A stretch of DNA of 64,000 nt from Salmonirosea aquatica (GTDB lineage Bacteria > Bacteroidota > Bacteroidia > Cytophagales > Spirosomataceae). Of this stretch, positions 18,184 to 26,904 are shown in pieces. Under the pieces are notes generated by a model, which worked only from the letters and a program-made list of their open reading frames with translations, did no database searches and was not told where the DNA came from. How positions within the stretch are numbered: position 1 is the first letter of the stretch; every line of letters starts with the position of its first letter. Location: the NCBI RefSeq assembly GCF_009296315.1, contig NZ_WHLY01000002.1, positions 3,144,501 to 3,208,500 of the forward strand. Reading direction: 5' to 3'. Both the position numbers and the translations under genes were made by a program.

Positions 18184-18519
18184 ATGGCCCGACTTCCCTA
18201 CTGGCTTCTGCGCCTGATGCGCTACCTGCGTAACTTCTACATAGCCACCTTAGTGGGCTGGGTGGTGTGGGTTGTGTTTATTGACGATAACAACATCTTT
18301 GTGGTGCTAAGCAATCGGCAAAAAATGAAGGATCTGGAGCAGGACCGGTTGTACTATCAGGAACAGGTGCGGTTGGTAAAGAAAGAGCGGCAGGAAGTAT
18401 TCGGCAATCAGGCCATGGTTGAAAAGTGGGCCAGGGAAAAGTACCTCATGCGCAAACCTACAGAAGATGTGTACGTAATCGTGGATGAAAACGGACAGTC
18501 TATTGAGAAATTAAAGTAA
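18184..18519 (+). CDS. FtsB/DivIC-like septum formation initiator
   Basis: A 111-residue bitopic membrane protein: a short cytoplasmic basic N-terminus (LLRLMRYLRN), one transmembrane helix at about residues 19-36 (FYIATLVGWVVWVVFI), then an extracytoplasmic coiled coil at about 45-80. The C-terminal EKWAREKYLMRKPTEDVYVI is the FtsB/DivIC motif. The family links FtsL and FtsQ in the divisome. A cell-division role is inferred from the family; no other division gene is adjacent. The short ORF ends 94 bp before the phosphatase. Confidence 0.85.
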   Translation: MARLPYWLLRLMRYLRNFYIATLVGWVVWVVFIDDNNIFVVLSNRQKMKDLEQDRLYYQEQVRLVKKERQEVFGNQAMVEKWAREKYLMRKPTEDVYVIVDENGQSIEKLK

Positions 18520-18572
18520 GGACGCGGTTATTCTCGGAGCAAAGAAGTGGCTCCATTCGTGAAATTCCGCAT

Positions 18573-18614
18573 TTTCAACTTTCAATCGCCGGCGACCCGG
18601 TTTCAACTTTCAAT
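18573..18614 (+). repeat. 14-bp direct repeat before the phosphatase gene
   Basis: TTTCAACTTTCAAT occurs at 18573-18586 and again at 18601-18614, 28 bp apart. The second copy ends on the first base of the TTG start codon of the phosphatase. Its role is unknown. Confidence 0.6.
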
Positions 18615-19126
18615 TGATCAAGGTACTCTTTGTCTGCTTGGGGAATATCTGCCGATCGCCACTTGCGGAGATTGTTTTCAATAACCTGATACAACAGGCG
18701 AGTCTCTCAACCCACATTCAATGCGATTCGGCGGGTACCGCCTCCTACCACATTGGTAGCTTACCCGATCGCCGCATACGGCAGATAGGGCAGGAAAAGG
18801 GTTTGGTACTAACGCACAGAAGCCGGAAATTAGCGGGTGATGATTTCTATAATTTCGATTATATCGTGGCCATGGATGAGGCCAACTTTGAGGATATCCG
18901 CAATCAAAGCTACCGTAGCAGTGGATTTTATTTCCCCGAAGATCGGTTATTTCTGTACCGGGAATTCGATTCCGAAGTGCAAGCCTCGGACCCACGGGAG
19001 CATTTCAGTGTCCCGGATCCTTATTACGAAGATATCGTTTTTTTTGAAGAAGTATATCGGATTGTAGAGCGCTGCGGAACCCGCTTTTTAGAATTTATAA
19101 TTGAAAAAAATAATTTGAAACGATGA
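18614..19126 (+). CDS. low-molecular-weight protein tyrosine phosphatase
   Basis: The family hydrolyses phosphotyrosine, or phospho-arginine in some members, through a cysteinyl-phosphate. The N-terminal P-loop VCLGNICRSP has the nucleophile Cys8 and Arg14, and the C-terminal general-acid loop is VPDPYYED. At 170 residues it is of normal length. The start is TTG (18614), because no ATG or GTG fits the family N-terminus (IKVLFVCLGN). The last four bases overlap the gpmI start (ATGA), so the two are translationally coupled. In Bacteroidota such phosphatases often act with capsule kinases, but none is near. Confidence 0.9.
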   Translation: MIKVLFVCLGNICRSPLAEIVFNNLIQQASLSTHIQCDSAGTASYHIGSLPDRRIRQIGQEKGLVLTHRSRKLAGDDFYNFDYIVAMDEANFEDIRNQSYRSSGFYFPEDRLFLYREFDSEVQASDPREHFSVPDPYYEDIVFFEEVYRIVERCGTRFLEFIIEKNNLKR

Positions 19127-20655
19127 ATAAGAAAGTCATACTGATTATCCTGGACGGTTGGGGCATTGCCAAGCAGGGCGAGGAAAATCGCTCGGCCATT
19201 CTTGCTGCCAACACGCCCTTCTATGATAGTATCTTGCAAAGGTACCCCCACAGTACCCTACAGGCGAGCGGCCTGGCGGTGGGACTACCCGATGGGCAGA
19301 TGGGTAACTCCGAAGTGGGGCATACCAATCTCGGGGCCGGGCGCGTCGTGTATCAGGATCTGGTAAAAATAAACCTGGCCGTCGAGGATGGCTCCCTGGC
19401 GAAGGAACCCGTTCTGGCCAACGCCTTTGACTACGCCAAAACTACGGGTAAGAAGGTACACTTTATCGGTTTAGTATCGGATGGGGGGGTACATTCGCAC
19501 ATCAATCACCTCAAAGGTCTTTGTACATTCGCACATCAGGCCGGACTGGACAATGTATTTGTGCATGCTTTTACTGATGGCCGCGACTGCGATCCGAAGA
19601 GCGGATTGGGCTTTTTGGAGGATTTGCAAAAACACATGGCTACTACAACCGGCAAAATCGCCAGCATCACGGGCCGGTACTACGCCATGGACCGCGACAA
19701 GCGCTGGGAGCGGGTGAAGCTGGCCTACGATGCCATGGTAAACGGGATAGGGGCGCAGGTACCTGAAAGCGGGCTGATGGAGGCCGTGTTGGCCTCCTAT
19801 GCCAACGATGTTACGGACGAGTTTATCAAGCCGATTGTAGCCGTCACGGAACAGAACGAACCCGTGGCTGTCATCGAGGATGGTGATGTGGTACTATGCT
19901 TCAACTTCCGGACCGACCGGGGGCGCGAGATTACCGAAGCTTTGACGCAACGCGATTTCCATGAGCAGAATATGCACAAACTGAATCTGCGTTATATTAC
20001 GATGACCAACTACGACGAATCGTTTCAGAACGTAGGGGTTATTTTCGATAAGGACAACCTGACCAATACGTTGGGAGAAGTACTGGAAAAAGCAGGGAAG
20101 AAGCAGATTCGCATTGCCGAAACCGAAAAGTACCCCCACGTGACCTTCTTTTTTTCGGGAGGGCGGGAAAAAGAATTTGTGGGCGAAAGCAGGATGATCT
20201 GTCCTTCTCCCAAGGTAGCTACCTACGATTTGCAGCCGGAAATGTCGGCGCGGGACATTCGCGATTCCATTGTACCGGCACTGGAACAGGAAGAGGTGGA
20301 CTTCGTGTGCCTCAACTTCGCCAATACTGACATGGTGGGTCACACGGGTATTTTTGAAGCCGCCGTAAAAGCGGCCGAAACCGTGGATCAATGCGCCGAA
20401 GCTGTAGTGACGACAGGTTTGGCGCATGGCTATTCGTCCATTATTATTGCCGATCATGGTAATTCCGACTATATGATCAATGACGATGGTTCGCCTAACA
20501 CGGCCCACTCTCTCAATCTGGTACCTTGCGTCCTGGTGGATAGTACCTATTCCCAACCGATTCACGACGGTAAGCTGGCCGACGTGGCACCTACCATTCT
20601 AGCCTTGATGGGTATCCCTAAACCCGGAGAAATGGCGGGTGAGAGCCTACTGTAA
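19123..20655 (+). CDS. gpmI: 2,3-bisphosphoglycerate-independent phosphoglycerate mutase
   Basis: This Mn2+-dependent alkaline-phosphatase-superfamily enzyme interconverts 3- and 2-phosphoglycerate. The 510-residue protein has the metal site LDGWGI near the N-terminus, the phospho-serine motif GQMGNSEVGH, the substrate-binding FTDGRDCDP, VLCFNFRTDRGREI, and the C-terminal metal ligands in NTDMVGHTG and IIADHGNSDYM. All catalytic positions are intact. It overlaps the phosphatase by 4 bp and ends before a clear terminator. With eno upstream, it places two consecutive glycolytic steps within 4 kb. Confidence 0.98.
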   Translation: MNKKVILIILDGWGIAKQGEENRSAILAANTPFYDSILQRYPHSTLQASGLAVGLPDGQMGNSEVGHTNLGAGRVVYQDLVKINLAVEDGSLAKEPVLANAFDYAKTTGKKVHFIGLVSDGGVHSHINHLKGLCTFAHQAGLDNVFVHAFTDGRDCDPKSGLGFLEDLQKHMATTTGKIASITGRYYAMDRDKRWERVKLAYDAMVNGIGAQVPESGLMEAVLASYANDVTDEFIKPIVAVTEQNEPVAVIEDGDVVLCFNFRTDRGREITEALTQRDFHEQNMHKLNLRYITMTNYDESFQNVGVIFDKDNLTNTLGEVLEKAGKKQIRIAETEKYPHVTFFFSGGREKEFVGESRMICPSPKVATYDLQPEMSARDIRDSIVPALEQEEVDFVCLNFANTDMVGHTGIFEAAVKAAETVDQCAEAVVTTGLAHGYSSIIIADHGNSDYMINDDGSPNTAHSLNLVPCVLVDSTYSQPIHDGKLADVAPTILALMGIPKPGEMAGESLL

Positions 20656-20685
20656 ACTATCCGGCTTTTTCAGGTGTTAGCTTAG

Positions 20686-20717
20686 TCAGAGAGCCAAATC
20701 GGCTCTCTGATTTTTTT
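20686..20717 (+). terminator. intrinsic terminator of gpmI
   Basis: A 10-bp stem (TCAGAGAGCC / GGCTCTCTGA), loop AAATC, then seven T, about 30 bp after the gpmI stop. Confidence 0.9.
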
Positions 20718-20736
20718 AAACTACTTTTCATATACC

Positions 20737-21351
20737 GTGCGACTACCCATTTTTGATTCCAAACCGATTGGAAAAGTGAAAGACTTGCTCCGTTTCGGAA
20801 CGGCGGGCTTTGCAATACTCCTGATGCTTGCATCCTGCCAAACACCCGCCGAAAAGCATGATGAGCCCGCCGTTTACTATGATATAAAGGGCTTTATTCA
20901 AAGTCAGATTCAACTACTGAACCAGCAAAAACCCGTTGTGGAAAAAACGATGGTGGTGGGTAATGGTCAGGAAAAGCGTAGCACCAGTGAAGTGAACTGG
21001 GAGAAAGAGCTGGAACTTTTTGTGCAGGCTGACATCAATAAGCCCGCCTATCGACAAAGCTACGCCATTGCACGACCCGATTCGCTGACGTATGAGTATA
21101 CTATTCAAACTCAGGAAGACCTGCCTGTTCGTTATCTAAAGGTAGTACTCGATCAGGCCGATGGACAACCTGCCCTGATTGAAGCCAGGATTCTGGCCGA
21201 AAACAAATTATTTGAGTCCGAAAAGAACCTGTTAATGCACTGCGCCAAAAATTCAGGTCAATGGCGCGTGGCTACCTACCAAATCAAAGGCTTCCAGGAA
21301 TTGGTGATCAGTGACCGCAAGCTTTTTGATGTGCAGGCTGAGGTACACTAA
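20737..21351 (+). CDS. hypothetical lipoprotein
   Basis: I do not recognise a family. The GTG-started frame gives 204 residues: a basic N-terminus, a hydrophobic stretch (FGTAGFAILLMLASC) ending in a lipobox with Cys at residue 34, and a soluble domain of mixed alpha/beta character with a final LVISDRKLFDVQAEVH. It is predicted to be a membrane-anchored lipoprotein. The N-region before the hydrophobic segment is rather long (about 19 residues), so the true start may be an internal TTG. Its position 36 bp before the M28 peptidase on the same strand suggests co-transcription. Confidence 0.7.
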   Translation: MRLPIFDSKPIGKVKDLLRFGTAGFAILLMLASCQTPAEKHDEPAVYYDIKGFIQSQIQLLNQQKPVVEKTMVVGNGQEKRSTSEVNWEKELELFVQADINKPAYRQSYAIARPDSLTYEYTIQTQEDLPVRYLKVVLDQADGQPALIEARILAENKLFESEKNLLMHCAKNSGQWRVATYQIKGFQELVISDRKLFDVQAEVH

Positions 21352-21387
21352 GGTCATATCAAGTCATTTAAAAGCCAATCTCTCAGT

Positions 21388-22887
21388 ATGAAAAAGCTTT
21401 TACCTCTTCTCTTCCTTCTGGCTCTTCTGATTCCCGGCTTTGCGCAAAAGAAAAACACATTGCCCGAATTTTCTCTCCAAAAAAGTGAGTTGGAAGCGCA
21501 CATGCGGTTTCTGGCTTCGGACGAACTGATGGGACGCCGCACGGGCGAACCGGGAAATCTTGTAGCCGCCCGTTACGTGGCCGAGCAGTTTCGACGCTAC
21601 GGCCTGCGACCCGTGCCGGGGCAGTCTACTTATATGCAAGCTGTACCTTTAGAAAAGATGGCCGCTTTGCAGAAGGGTACCTTATACGTAGGAAACGATA
21701 CGTTGCTTTCGGAAAAAGACTGGATTTTGATGTCGGGTAAGGCTACGGATGTGCGTGCTCCGTTGGTCTATGCAGGTTTTGGACTGGAAGATGCAGCCAA
21801 AAGCTGGGACGACTACAAAGGGCTGGACGTGAAAGGGAAAATTGTGCTGGTGCAAAGCGGCTCACCGGATGCCACCACACCGTCGGAAATTATCAGCGTA
21901 TCAAATGAGAAACGAAGACTGGCTGCCCAAAAGGGAGCCGTAGCCATAATCGAATTATTCAAGGCTCCTGTTCCCTGGAATTTTGTGACCAAATATTTTT
22001 CAGGCGATCGCATCGCCCTGGCGGCTGAAGGTACCCCCGTTTCGCTGCCGCATGCCTGGGTAAACGGGCAAGAGGCCAGGTTCACCAAGCTCCTGCGTGT
22101 GGCGTCAGACGTTCGTTTCCAAACGGATGGGCGCCCGGTGCAAACGGTCAATGGGTACAACGTAGTGGCTTACATCGAAGGTACCGATGCCAAATTGAAA
22201 AACGAGTATGTACTGCTTTCGGCGCATTATGATCACGTAGGCGTGGGTAAGCAGGGCGGTCAGCCTTATACGCCCGAGGATAGCATTTTCAATGGCGCGC
22301 GCGACAACGCCTTTGGCACCGTATCGCTGTTGGCTGCTGCCGAAGCGCTGGCGCAGAACCCACCGAAGCGGTCGGTAGTATTGGTAGCTTTGACGGGCGA
22401 AGAGGTGGGTCTTCTGGGCAGTAAGTATTACGCCAGTCATCCGCTGTTACCCCTCAAAAACTGTGTATTCAACCTCAATACCGACGGCGCGGGCTATAAT
22501 GATACCAGTATTCTGGCGGTGATCGGACTGGATCGCACGGGGGCACGGGCAGAAATCGAAGCAGCCAGCAAAGCTTTTGGATTGGATGTAGTGGCCGATC
22601 CGGCACCTGAGCAGGGATTATTCGATCGATCCGACAATGTGAGTTTTGCTATTAAAGGAATTCCTGCGCCCACAATTACGCCCGGATTCCGGACTTTTGA
22701 TGCCGATTTGATGAAGAATTACCACCAGGCTTCCGATAATCCAGAGACCATCGATTTTGACTACCTGCTTAAATTCTGCCAGGCCTATGCCTACGCCTCT
22801 CGTTTGATCGCCGATCGCAGTCAGGTACCGCAATGGATCAAAGGTGATAAATACGAGGAGGCCGCTCAAAAACTTTATGGAAATTAG
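21388..22887 (+). CDS. secreted M28-family metallopeptidase with PA-like insert
   Basis: An exported zinc aminopeptidase. A signal peptide (MKKLLPLLFLLALLIPGFAQ) precedes a PA-like domain (about residues 100-250, LVYAGFGLEDAAKSWDDYKG). The M28 domain has all expected zinc ligands: His in LLSAHYDHVGVG, bridging Asp in FNGARDNAFGT, catalytic Glu and ligand in LTGEEVGLLGS, Asp in NLNTDGAGYND and His in KNYHQASDNPETID. At 499 residues it is typical of this subfamily. It probably releases N-terminal amino acids from peptides in the periplasm or outside the cell. Confidence 0.93.
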   Translation: MKKLLPLLFLLALLIPGFAQKKNTLPEFSLQKSELEAHMRFLASDELMGRRTGEPGNLVAARYVAEQFRRYGLRPVPGQSTYMQAVPLEKMAALQKGTLYVGNDTLLSEKDWILMSGKATDVRAPLVYAGFGLEDAAKSWDDYKGLDVKGKIVLVQSGSPDATTPSEIISVSNEKRRLAAQKGAVAIIELFKAPVPWNFVTKYFSGDRIALAAEGTPVSLPHAWVNGQEARFTKLLRVASDVRFQTDGRPVQTVNGYNVVAYIEGTDAKLKNEYVLLSAHYDHVGVGKQGGQPYTPEDSIFNGARDNAFGTVSLLAAAEALAQNPPKRSVVLVALTGEEVGLLGSKYYASHPLLPLKNCVFNLNTDGAGYNDTSILAVIGLDRTGARAEIEAASKAFGLDVVADPAPEQGLFDRSDNVSFAIKGIPAPTITPGFRTFDADLMKNYHQASDNPETIDFDYLLKFCQAYAYASRLIADRSQVPQWIKGDKYEEAAQKLYGN

Positions 22888-23336
22888 GGAAAATTATATT
22901 CCGAAACGGTAAAAAAATAATTTTTCCACCCCAAAAATGTACAGATTGGGGATCATATTCTACATGCCTTGGAAACGAAAATGAAATAATTTTGGCCATA
23001 ATTTGACAAATGGCCTATGTTTTTTATTTCGTTTTAAGCAGAAATCCCACTTTAAAAGTCTGATTATTAGTGTCTTGGGTGATAGAAAGTAAATTTCACA
23101 AAAATTTTGTGTGGGTATGATCTTTTATAATGAGAGTCCATGATCAGGCAATTCAGTGTGGCCAAGTAAGATTGAGAGAAGGACCTCTAAAACTATACTT
23201 CCTATATAATTGCCGGTTCAGAAAATAATAATTCAAATCCAACGTATACGAAAGAGTTAACCAACCAAACAGCGAATGAGGATGTATGAGACCTGTACAC
23301 TTTTTCTTTAATTTTTAACTCTAAACGTAAATCAAA
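22888..23336. other. 449-bp AT-rich region without a gene
   Basis: No open frame of note on either strand and no RNA gene recognised. It starts with an imperfect inverted repeat, GGAAAATTAT at 22888-22897 against ATAATTTTTCC at 22917-22927, which may be a weak terminator of the peptidase gene. It contains a 15-bp palindrome, CACAAAA-A-TTTTGTG at 23097-23111, and TATAATTG at 23205-23212, one mismatch from the -7 consensus. Much of it could be the long leader or control region of the coiled-coil gene that follows. Confidence 0.6.
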
Positions 23337-24287
23337 ATGCAAACCGAAGAACAGAAAAAGCAAAGTACGGCGTGGGTGATTGTCGCAATCCTGGCGGTTG
23401 CCGTAGCGGCGTTAGGTTTCCTGTTTTTTCAGCAGAGGGCTGAACTTACGGATCAGGAAGCAACAGTAATGGAAAAAGTAAGAGAAGTAGCTTCAACACG
23501 CACTAAACTGGATTCCATTTCGACGGTGTTGAACATGAAAATCGCTGAAGTCGAGAAACTAGGTGGTGATGTAGAAGAACTTAACAAAATGAAAGCACAG
23601 CTTGAGGCTGATAAACTGGCCCTCTCGCGGAGTAAGAAAGTGGAAACAAACAAGTATCTGGCCAAGATCAAGGAATACGAAACGTTCCTGGCTGAGAAAG
23701 ATACCGAAATTGCCAAACTACGCGAAGAAAACCAAATGTTGGCTTCTTCAAACGATTCGCTGAACGTACAGGTAGGCTCACTGCAGACCGAGCGTCAGAC
23801 TCTCGTGCAACGTCAAACCGAGCTGGCGGATTCCGTAATGACCTATACGGCTCAGAACAAGGAGCTATCGGAGAAAGTAAATCGTGCTGCTGCTTTGAAA
23901 GCACAGAATTTGAAAGTTCTGGCGGTAACTTCGAAGGGTAAAACCCGTGATGACGACGCCTACAAAGCGAAGCGTGTCGACAAAATCAAGTTGGTGTTCG
24001 ATCTACCTGAAAACCCATTGACACGTCAGGAAACGAAGGATATCTATGTGCGGGTACTGGATCCCAACGGAGCCGTATTGGCCGATGATGCCACAGGTTC
24101 TGGTGAGTTCGAAGTAAACGGTCAGGAGACGAAATTCACTTCCCGCGAGTCGGTTGCTTACCTTAATAACAACCAGAAAGTGGAGATGCTGTATGACAAC
24201 ACATCGCAATTCCGGCCTGGTAAGTACAGCGTCGAACTGTACGCCGAAGGGTACCGGATTGGTGGAGGTAACTTCGTAATTCGCTAA
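23337..24287 (+). CDS. membrane-anchored coiled-coil protein of unknown function
   Basis: A 316-residue protein without a recognised catalytic domain. Residues 1-10 are polar, residues 12-31 form one transmembrane helix (WVIVAILAVAVAALGFLFF), and residues about 35-190 are a long coiled coil rich in E, K, L and S/T (EVEKLGGDVEELNKMKAQLE). The last ~110 residues look beta-rich (IKLVFDLPENPLTRQETKDI ... GKYSVELYAEGYRIGGGNFV). Topology is probably N-in, with the coil and beta domain in the periplasm. It is a single gene with a 449-bp region before it and a strong terminator behind it. A structural or envelope-spanning role is inferred only from its shape. Confidence 0.8.
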   Translation: MQTEEQKKQSTAWVIVAILAVAVAALGFLFFQQRAELTDQEATVMEKVREVASTRTKLDSISTVLNMKIAEVEKLGGDVEELNKMKAQLEADKLALSRSKKVETNKYLAKIKEYETFLAEKDTEIAKLREENQMLASSNDSLNVQVGSLQTERQTLVQRQTELADSVMTYTAQNKELSEKVNRAAALKAQNLKVLAVTSKGKTRDDDAYKAKRVDKIKLVFDLPENPLTRQETKDIYVRVLDPNGAVLADDATGSGEFEVNGQETKFTSRESVAYLNNNQKVEMLYDNTSQFRPGKYSVELYAEGYRIGGGNFVIR

Positions 24288-24320
24288 GGGTGAATAACCG
24301 ATAAAGTATCTGAATAGTAA

Positions 24321-24357
24321 CGCGGACGGCGCTCAAAGCGCCGTCCGCGTTTTTTTA
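24321..24357. terminator. bidirectional terminator between convergent genes
   Basis: A perfect 13-bp GC-rich stem (CGCGGACGGCGCT / AGCGCCGTCCGCG) with loop CAA and a following run of T. It abuts the PPK2 stop and serves the coiled-coil gene on + and perhaps PPK2 on -. Confidence 0.9.
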
Positions 24358-25248
24358 TTAGTCGTTGTTCTGGGATTTTATGACACTGATAAAACCCTGC
24401 AACTCGTCGTGGCGTTTTTCGTCGGCTTCGGGATACCGCATATCCAGTTTTTTCATTTCTTCGGTGATGATCCGTCCTACGATAATCCGCATATTCTTCT
24501 TGTCGTCGGCCGGAATCACGTACCACGGTGCTTTTTCGGTAGCGGTGGCGTTGATACACTCCTCAAATGCTTCCATGTACGAATCCCAGGATTCGCGCTC
24601 TTTCACATCTCCTTCTTCGAACTTCCAGTTTTTAGAAGGATCTTCGATGCGGGCGATCAGGCGGTCGGCCTGCTCCTTTTTGGATACATTCAGAAAAAAC
24701 TTCACTACCCGGATACCATTGTGGTAGAGGTACTTCTCTGAATTCTTAATGTCCTCGTAGCGATTTTCCCAGAGTTTATCCAGATCTTCGGTGAGTTCAG
24801 CAGGTAGGCGTTGCACATGGGTCACTATTTCGGGATGTACCTTTACGACCAGTACCTCTTCATAATAGCTGCGGTTAAACACCGTAATGGTACCCCGCTG
24901 CGGTAACAGCACTGAACTCCGCCACATGAAATCGTGCCCCAGTTCGTTTTCACTGGGCCGCTTGAACGAGTGTATTCTTACACCGATGGGATTTACACCC
25001 GCAAAAACCCGCTTTAGGGTACCATCTTTACCGGCCGCATCCATGGCTTGAAGAATCACCAGCAAACCATAGCGATTGTGAGCGTACATCATGCTTTGCA
25101 GTTCGTCCAGTTCGTCGGCGTTATCCTCCAGCATCTTTTTGTATTCGTCCTTGTCCTCGTAGAGGTCGGGAATCTTGGTATCCACCTTTTTCAGGCTGAA
25201 TTTTTTATCGCCATTGTAGCGAAAGTCTTCGGACTTGAATTTGGACAT
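24358..25248 (-). CDS. polyphosphate kinase 2 (polyP:nucleotide phosphotransferase)
   Basis: PPK2 enzymes use inorganic polyphosphate to phosphorylate AMP, ADP or other nucleotides. The 296-residue single-domain protein has the Walker A motif LQAMDAAGKDGTLKRV, the lid-module motif SFKRPSENELGHDFMWR, Walker B TVFNRSYYEEVLVVKVHPE and the conserved RIEDPSKNWKFEEGD. All active-site residues are present. Whether it is class I, II or III (AMP or ADP as acceptor) cannot be read from sequence alone. It is the last of a run of - strand genes, 75 bp after rdgB. Confidence 0.93.
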   Translation of the reverse strand: MSKFKSEDFRYNGDKKFSLKKVDTKIPDLYEDKDEYKKMLEDNADELDELQSMMYAHNRYGLLVILQAMDAAGKDGTLKRVFAGVNPIGVRIHSFKRPSENELGHDFMWRSSVLLPQRGTITVFNRSYYEEVLVVKVHPEIVTHVQRLPAELTEDLDKLWENRYEDIKNSEKYLYHNGIRVVKFFLNVSKKEQADRLIARIEDPSKNWKFEEGDVKERESWDSYMEAFEECINATATEKAPWYVIPADDKKNMRIIVGRIITEEMKKLDMRYPEADEKRHDELQGFISVIKSQNND

Positions 25249-25323
25249 GATGCAGGGATTTAAAAAGTTGGGGAAAAGCTAGGTAGGGTGCCTAATTTGG
25301 CTATAAAAACCCGTTTATACAAA

Positions 25324-25908
25324 CTACCGTTGCCGTAGAAACGCCACCAGCTTGGCAAATGCCCGAGACCGATGGCTGAGTTGGGATTTTTCGGTCAGGC
25401 TCATTTCGGCAAAAGTCCGTTCATGGCCCTCAGGCACAAAGACAGGATCGTAGCCAAATCCGTTGCCTCCACGTTTCTCGTTGATGAGGGTACCCTCTAC
25501 GGTACCTTCAAACTGGTGGTAGATACCTTCTACCACCAGCGTAATGACGGTAAGAAAACGCGCCGGCGTGGGAAAGGTGTGGCCAGTAGCGGCCAATTGC
25601 TCCCACACGCGGTTGATATTATCGTTGGCGTTGCGCTGCGGACCCGCATAATGGGCCGAATCGACGCCCGGTTTCCCATCGAGCGCGTATACTTCCAGAC
25701 CCGTATCATCAGCGAAGGTACCTATGCCATAGTTGTCCCACACGTACTCGGCCTTCTGACGGGAGTTTTCGGGAATGGTAGGTTGGGTTTCGGGAATTTC
25801 TTCGAGGCAACCAATGTCGGCGAGGGTTTTCAACTCGAAATCCGAACCCAGCAAGGCCTGAATCTCGGTGAGTTTGTGGGCGTTATTTGTAGCAAAGCAA
25901 AGTTGCAT
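25324..25908 (-). CDS. rdgB: non-canonical purine NTP pyrophosphatase (RdgB/HAM1)
   Basis: This house-cleaning enzyme hydrolyses dITP, XTP and ITP to the monophosphates and so keeps deaminated purines out of DNA and RNA. The 194-residue protein carries the family motifs: N-terminal FATNNAHKLTEIQALLG (substrate-binding Asn, Lys, Glu), TFADDTGLEVYALDGKPGVD (catalytic Asp), GGNGFGYDPVFVPEG and the C-terminal LSHRSRAFAKL. It is complete. A terminator lies between it and the upstream FKBP gene, so it probably has its own promoter and may be read on into PPK2. Confidence 0.96.
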   Translation of the reverse strand: MQLCFATNNAHKLTEIQALLGSDFELKTLADIGCLEEIPETQPTIPENSRQKAEYVWDNYGIGTFADDTGLEVYALDGKPGVDSAHYAGPQRNANDNINRVWEQLAATGHTFPTPARFLTVITLVVEGIYHQFEGTVEGTLINEKRGGNGFGYDPVFVPEGHERTFAEMSLTEKSQLSHRSRAFAKLVAFLRQR

Positions 25909-25930
25909 AGGACAGTTTTTTTACTTGAAA

Positions 25931-25968
25931 CAAAAGCAAAAGAGGCCACCCGGTGAGTAGCCTCTTTT
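25931..25968 (-). terminator. intrinsic terminator after the FKBP gene
   Basis: On the - strand the stem AAAAGAGGC (with a 13-nt loop) GCCTCTTTT is followed by GCTTTTG. It lies just after the stop at 25987. Confidence 0.7.
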
Positions 25969-25986
25969 ACAAAAAAAATATGCGAA

Positions 25987-26883
25987 TTACTTGGTCTTGG
26001 ACACAATCTCTACCTCGAAGTACAAGGGGGCAAATGGGCCAATGGAAGGGCTACTTCCCTGGGTACCATAGCCCAGAGTGGATGGAAAAAGTAAGTTGGC
26101 TTTTTCGCCCGCCCGCATCTTCAGCAGACCCTGCGTAAAGCCCGTTACCAGACTGGTGCTTCCGACGGTGACGCTCAGGGTACCCGAGTCAAAAACCGTG
26201 TAATCCATTAGACGCCCCGTATATTTCACCTGCAACACGCTGCCATCTTTAATTTCGGCGGAATCAGGCCGCGACAGGGTTTTGCCAAATCGCAGTCCGT
26301 TCTCGGTAGTTTCGGTGATCAGAATGGAATGGTCTTTCACAAAATCGTCTATCTGCTCCGCTTCAGTGCGGATAGACACTACCTTCATTTCGAGCCGTAC
26401 AGGGGTATAAGCTGGAAACAGCAGAGTACCTGTGGCTCCATAACTAAGATACGAAGGCAAAAACAGAATAGCCGAATCGCCCTCGGTAAGTAGGGGTTTC
26501 TCAAAGAGGAGACTCATCGCCTGATCGGACAAAAACGGAATCTTACTGATGCCATAAACGGCCCGAACGGGCTTGTTGAGGCTTATTTCGCTACTATCCA
26601 CCAGCACACCATCCAGGCGCCGCGCTATATACGTAACCCGAACCTCATCACCGATGACGGGTTTTTGGGTACTGGTACCTTTCGAAACTACCTTGTAGTA
26701 CAGGCCTTCGGGAGTACGTTGGGCCGAAATGTCATTCGTGGATAGATAAGCCTTGATTTCCTCATCGTTCTGGATTCTCTTCTCATCACCGATCGGATCC
26801 GAAGCCTCCTTACAGGCCGTTAGAGAAGCACCCAGGAGAACGCCAATCGCCACAAGCCAACCGTATCTATTTGCTGCGTTCAT
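25987..26883 (-). CDS. FKBP-type lipoprotein with two FKBP-like domains
   Basis: A 298-residue lipoprotein: signal peptide with lipobox LLGASLTAC (Cys about residue 24), then two tandem FKBP-type domains. The first (about 85-175, GDEVRVTYIARRLDGVLVDS) lacks the usual FDSS and VIPGW signatures. The second (about 205-298, VLQVKYTGRLMDYTVFDSGT) keeps FDS but has LVTGFTQGL where active members have VIPGW. Peptidyl-prolyl isomerase activity may be reduced and a chaperone role favoured; that is inference. FKBP lipoproteins serve gliding and secretion (GldI) in some Bacteroidota. It is 21 bp behind another FKBP gene, probably in one operon. Confidence 0.88.
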   Translation of the reverse strand: MNAANRYGWLVAIGVLLGASLTACKEASDPIGDEKRIQNDEEIKAYLSTNDISAQRTPEGLYYKVVSKGTSTQKPVIGDEVRVTYIARRLDGVLVDSSEISLNKPVRAVYGISKIPFLSDQAMSLLFEKPLLTEGDSAILFLPSYLSYGATGTLLFPAYTPVRLEMKVVSIRTEAEQIDDFVKDHSILITETTENGLRFGKTLSRPDSAEIKDGSVLQVKYTGRLMDYTVFDSGTLSVTVGSTSLVTGFTQGLLKMRAGEKANLLFPSTLGYGTQGSSPSIGPFAPLYFEVEIVSKTK

Positions 26884-26904
26884 AAATATCGCTACGGGCG
26901 AAGC

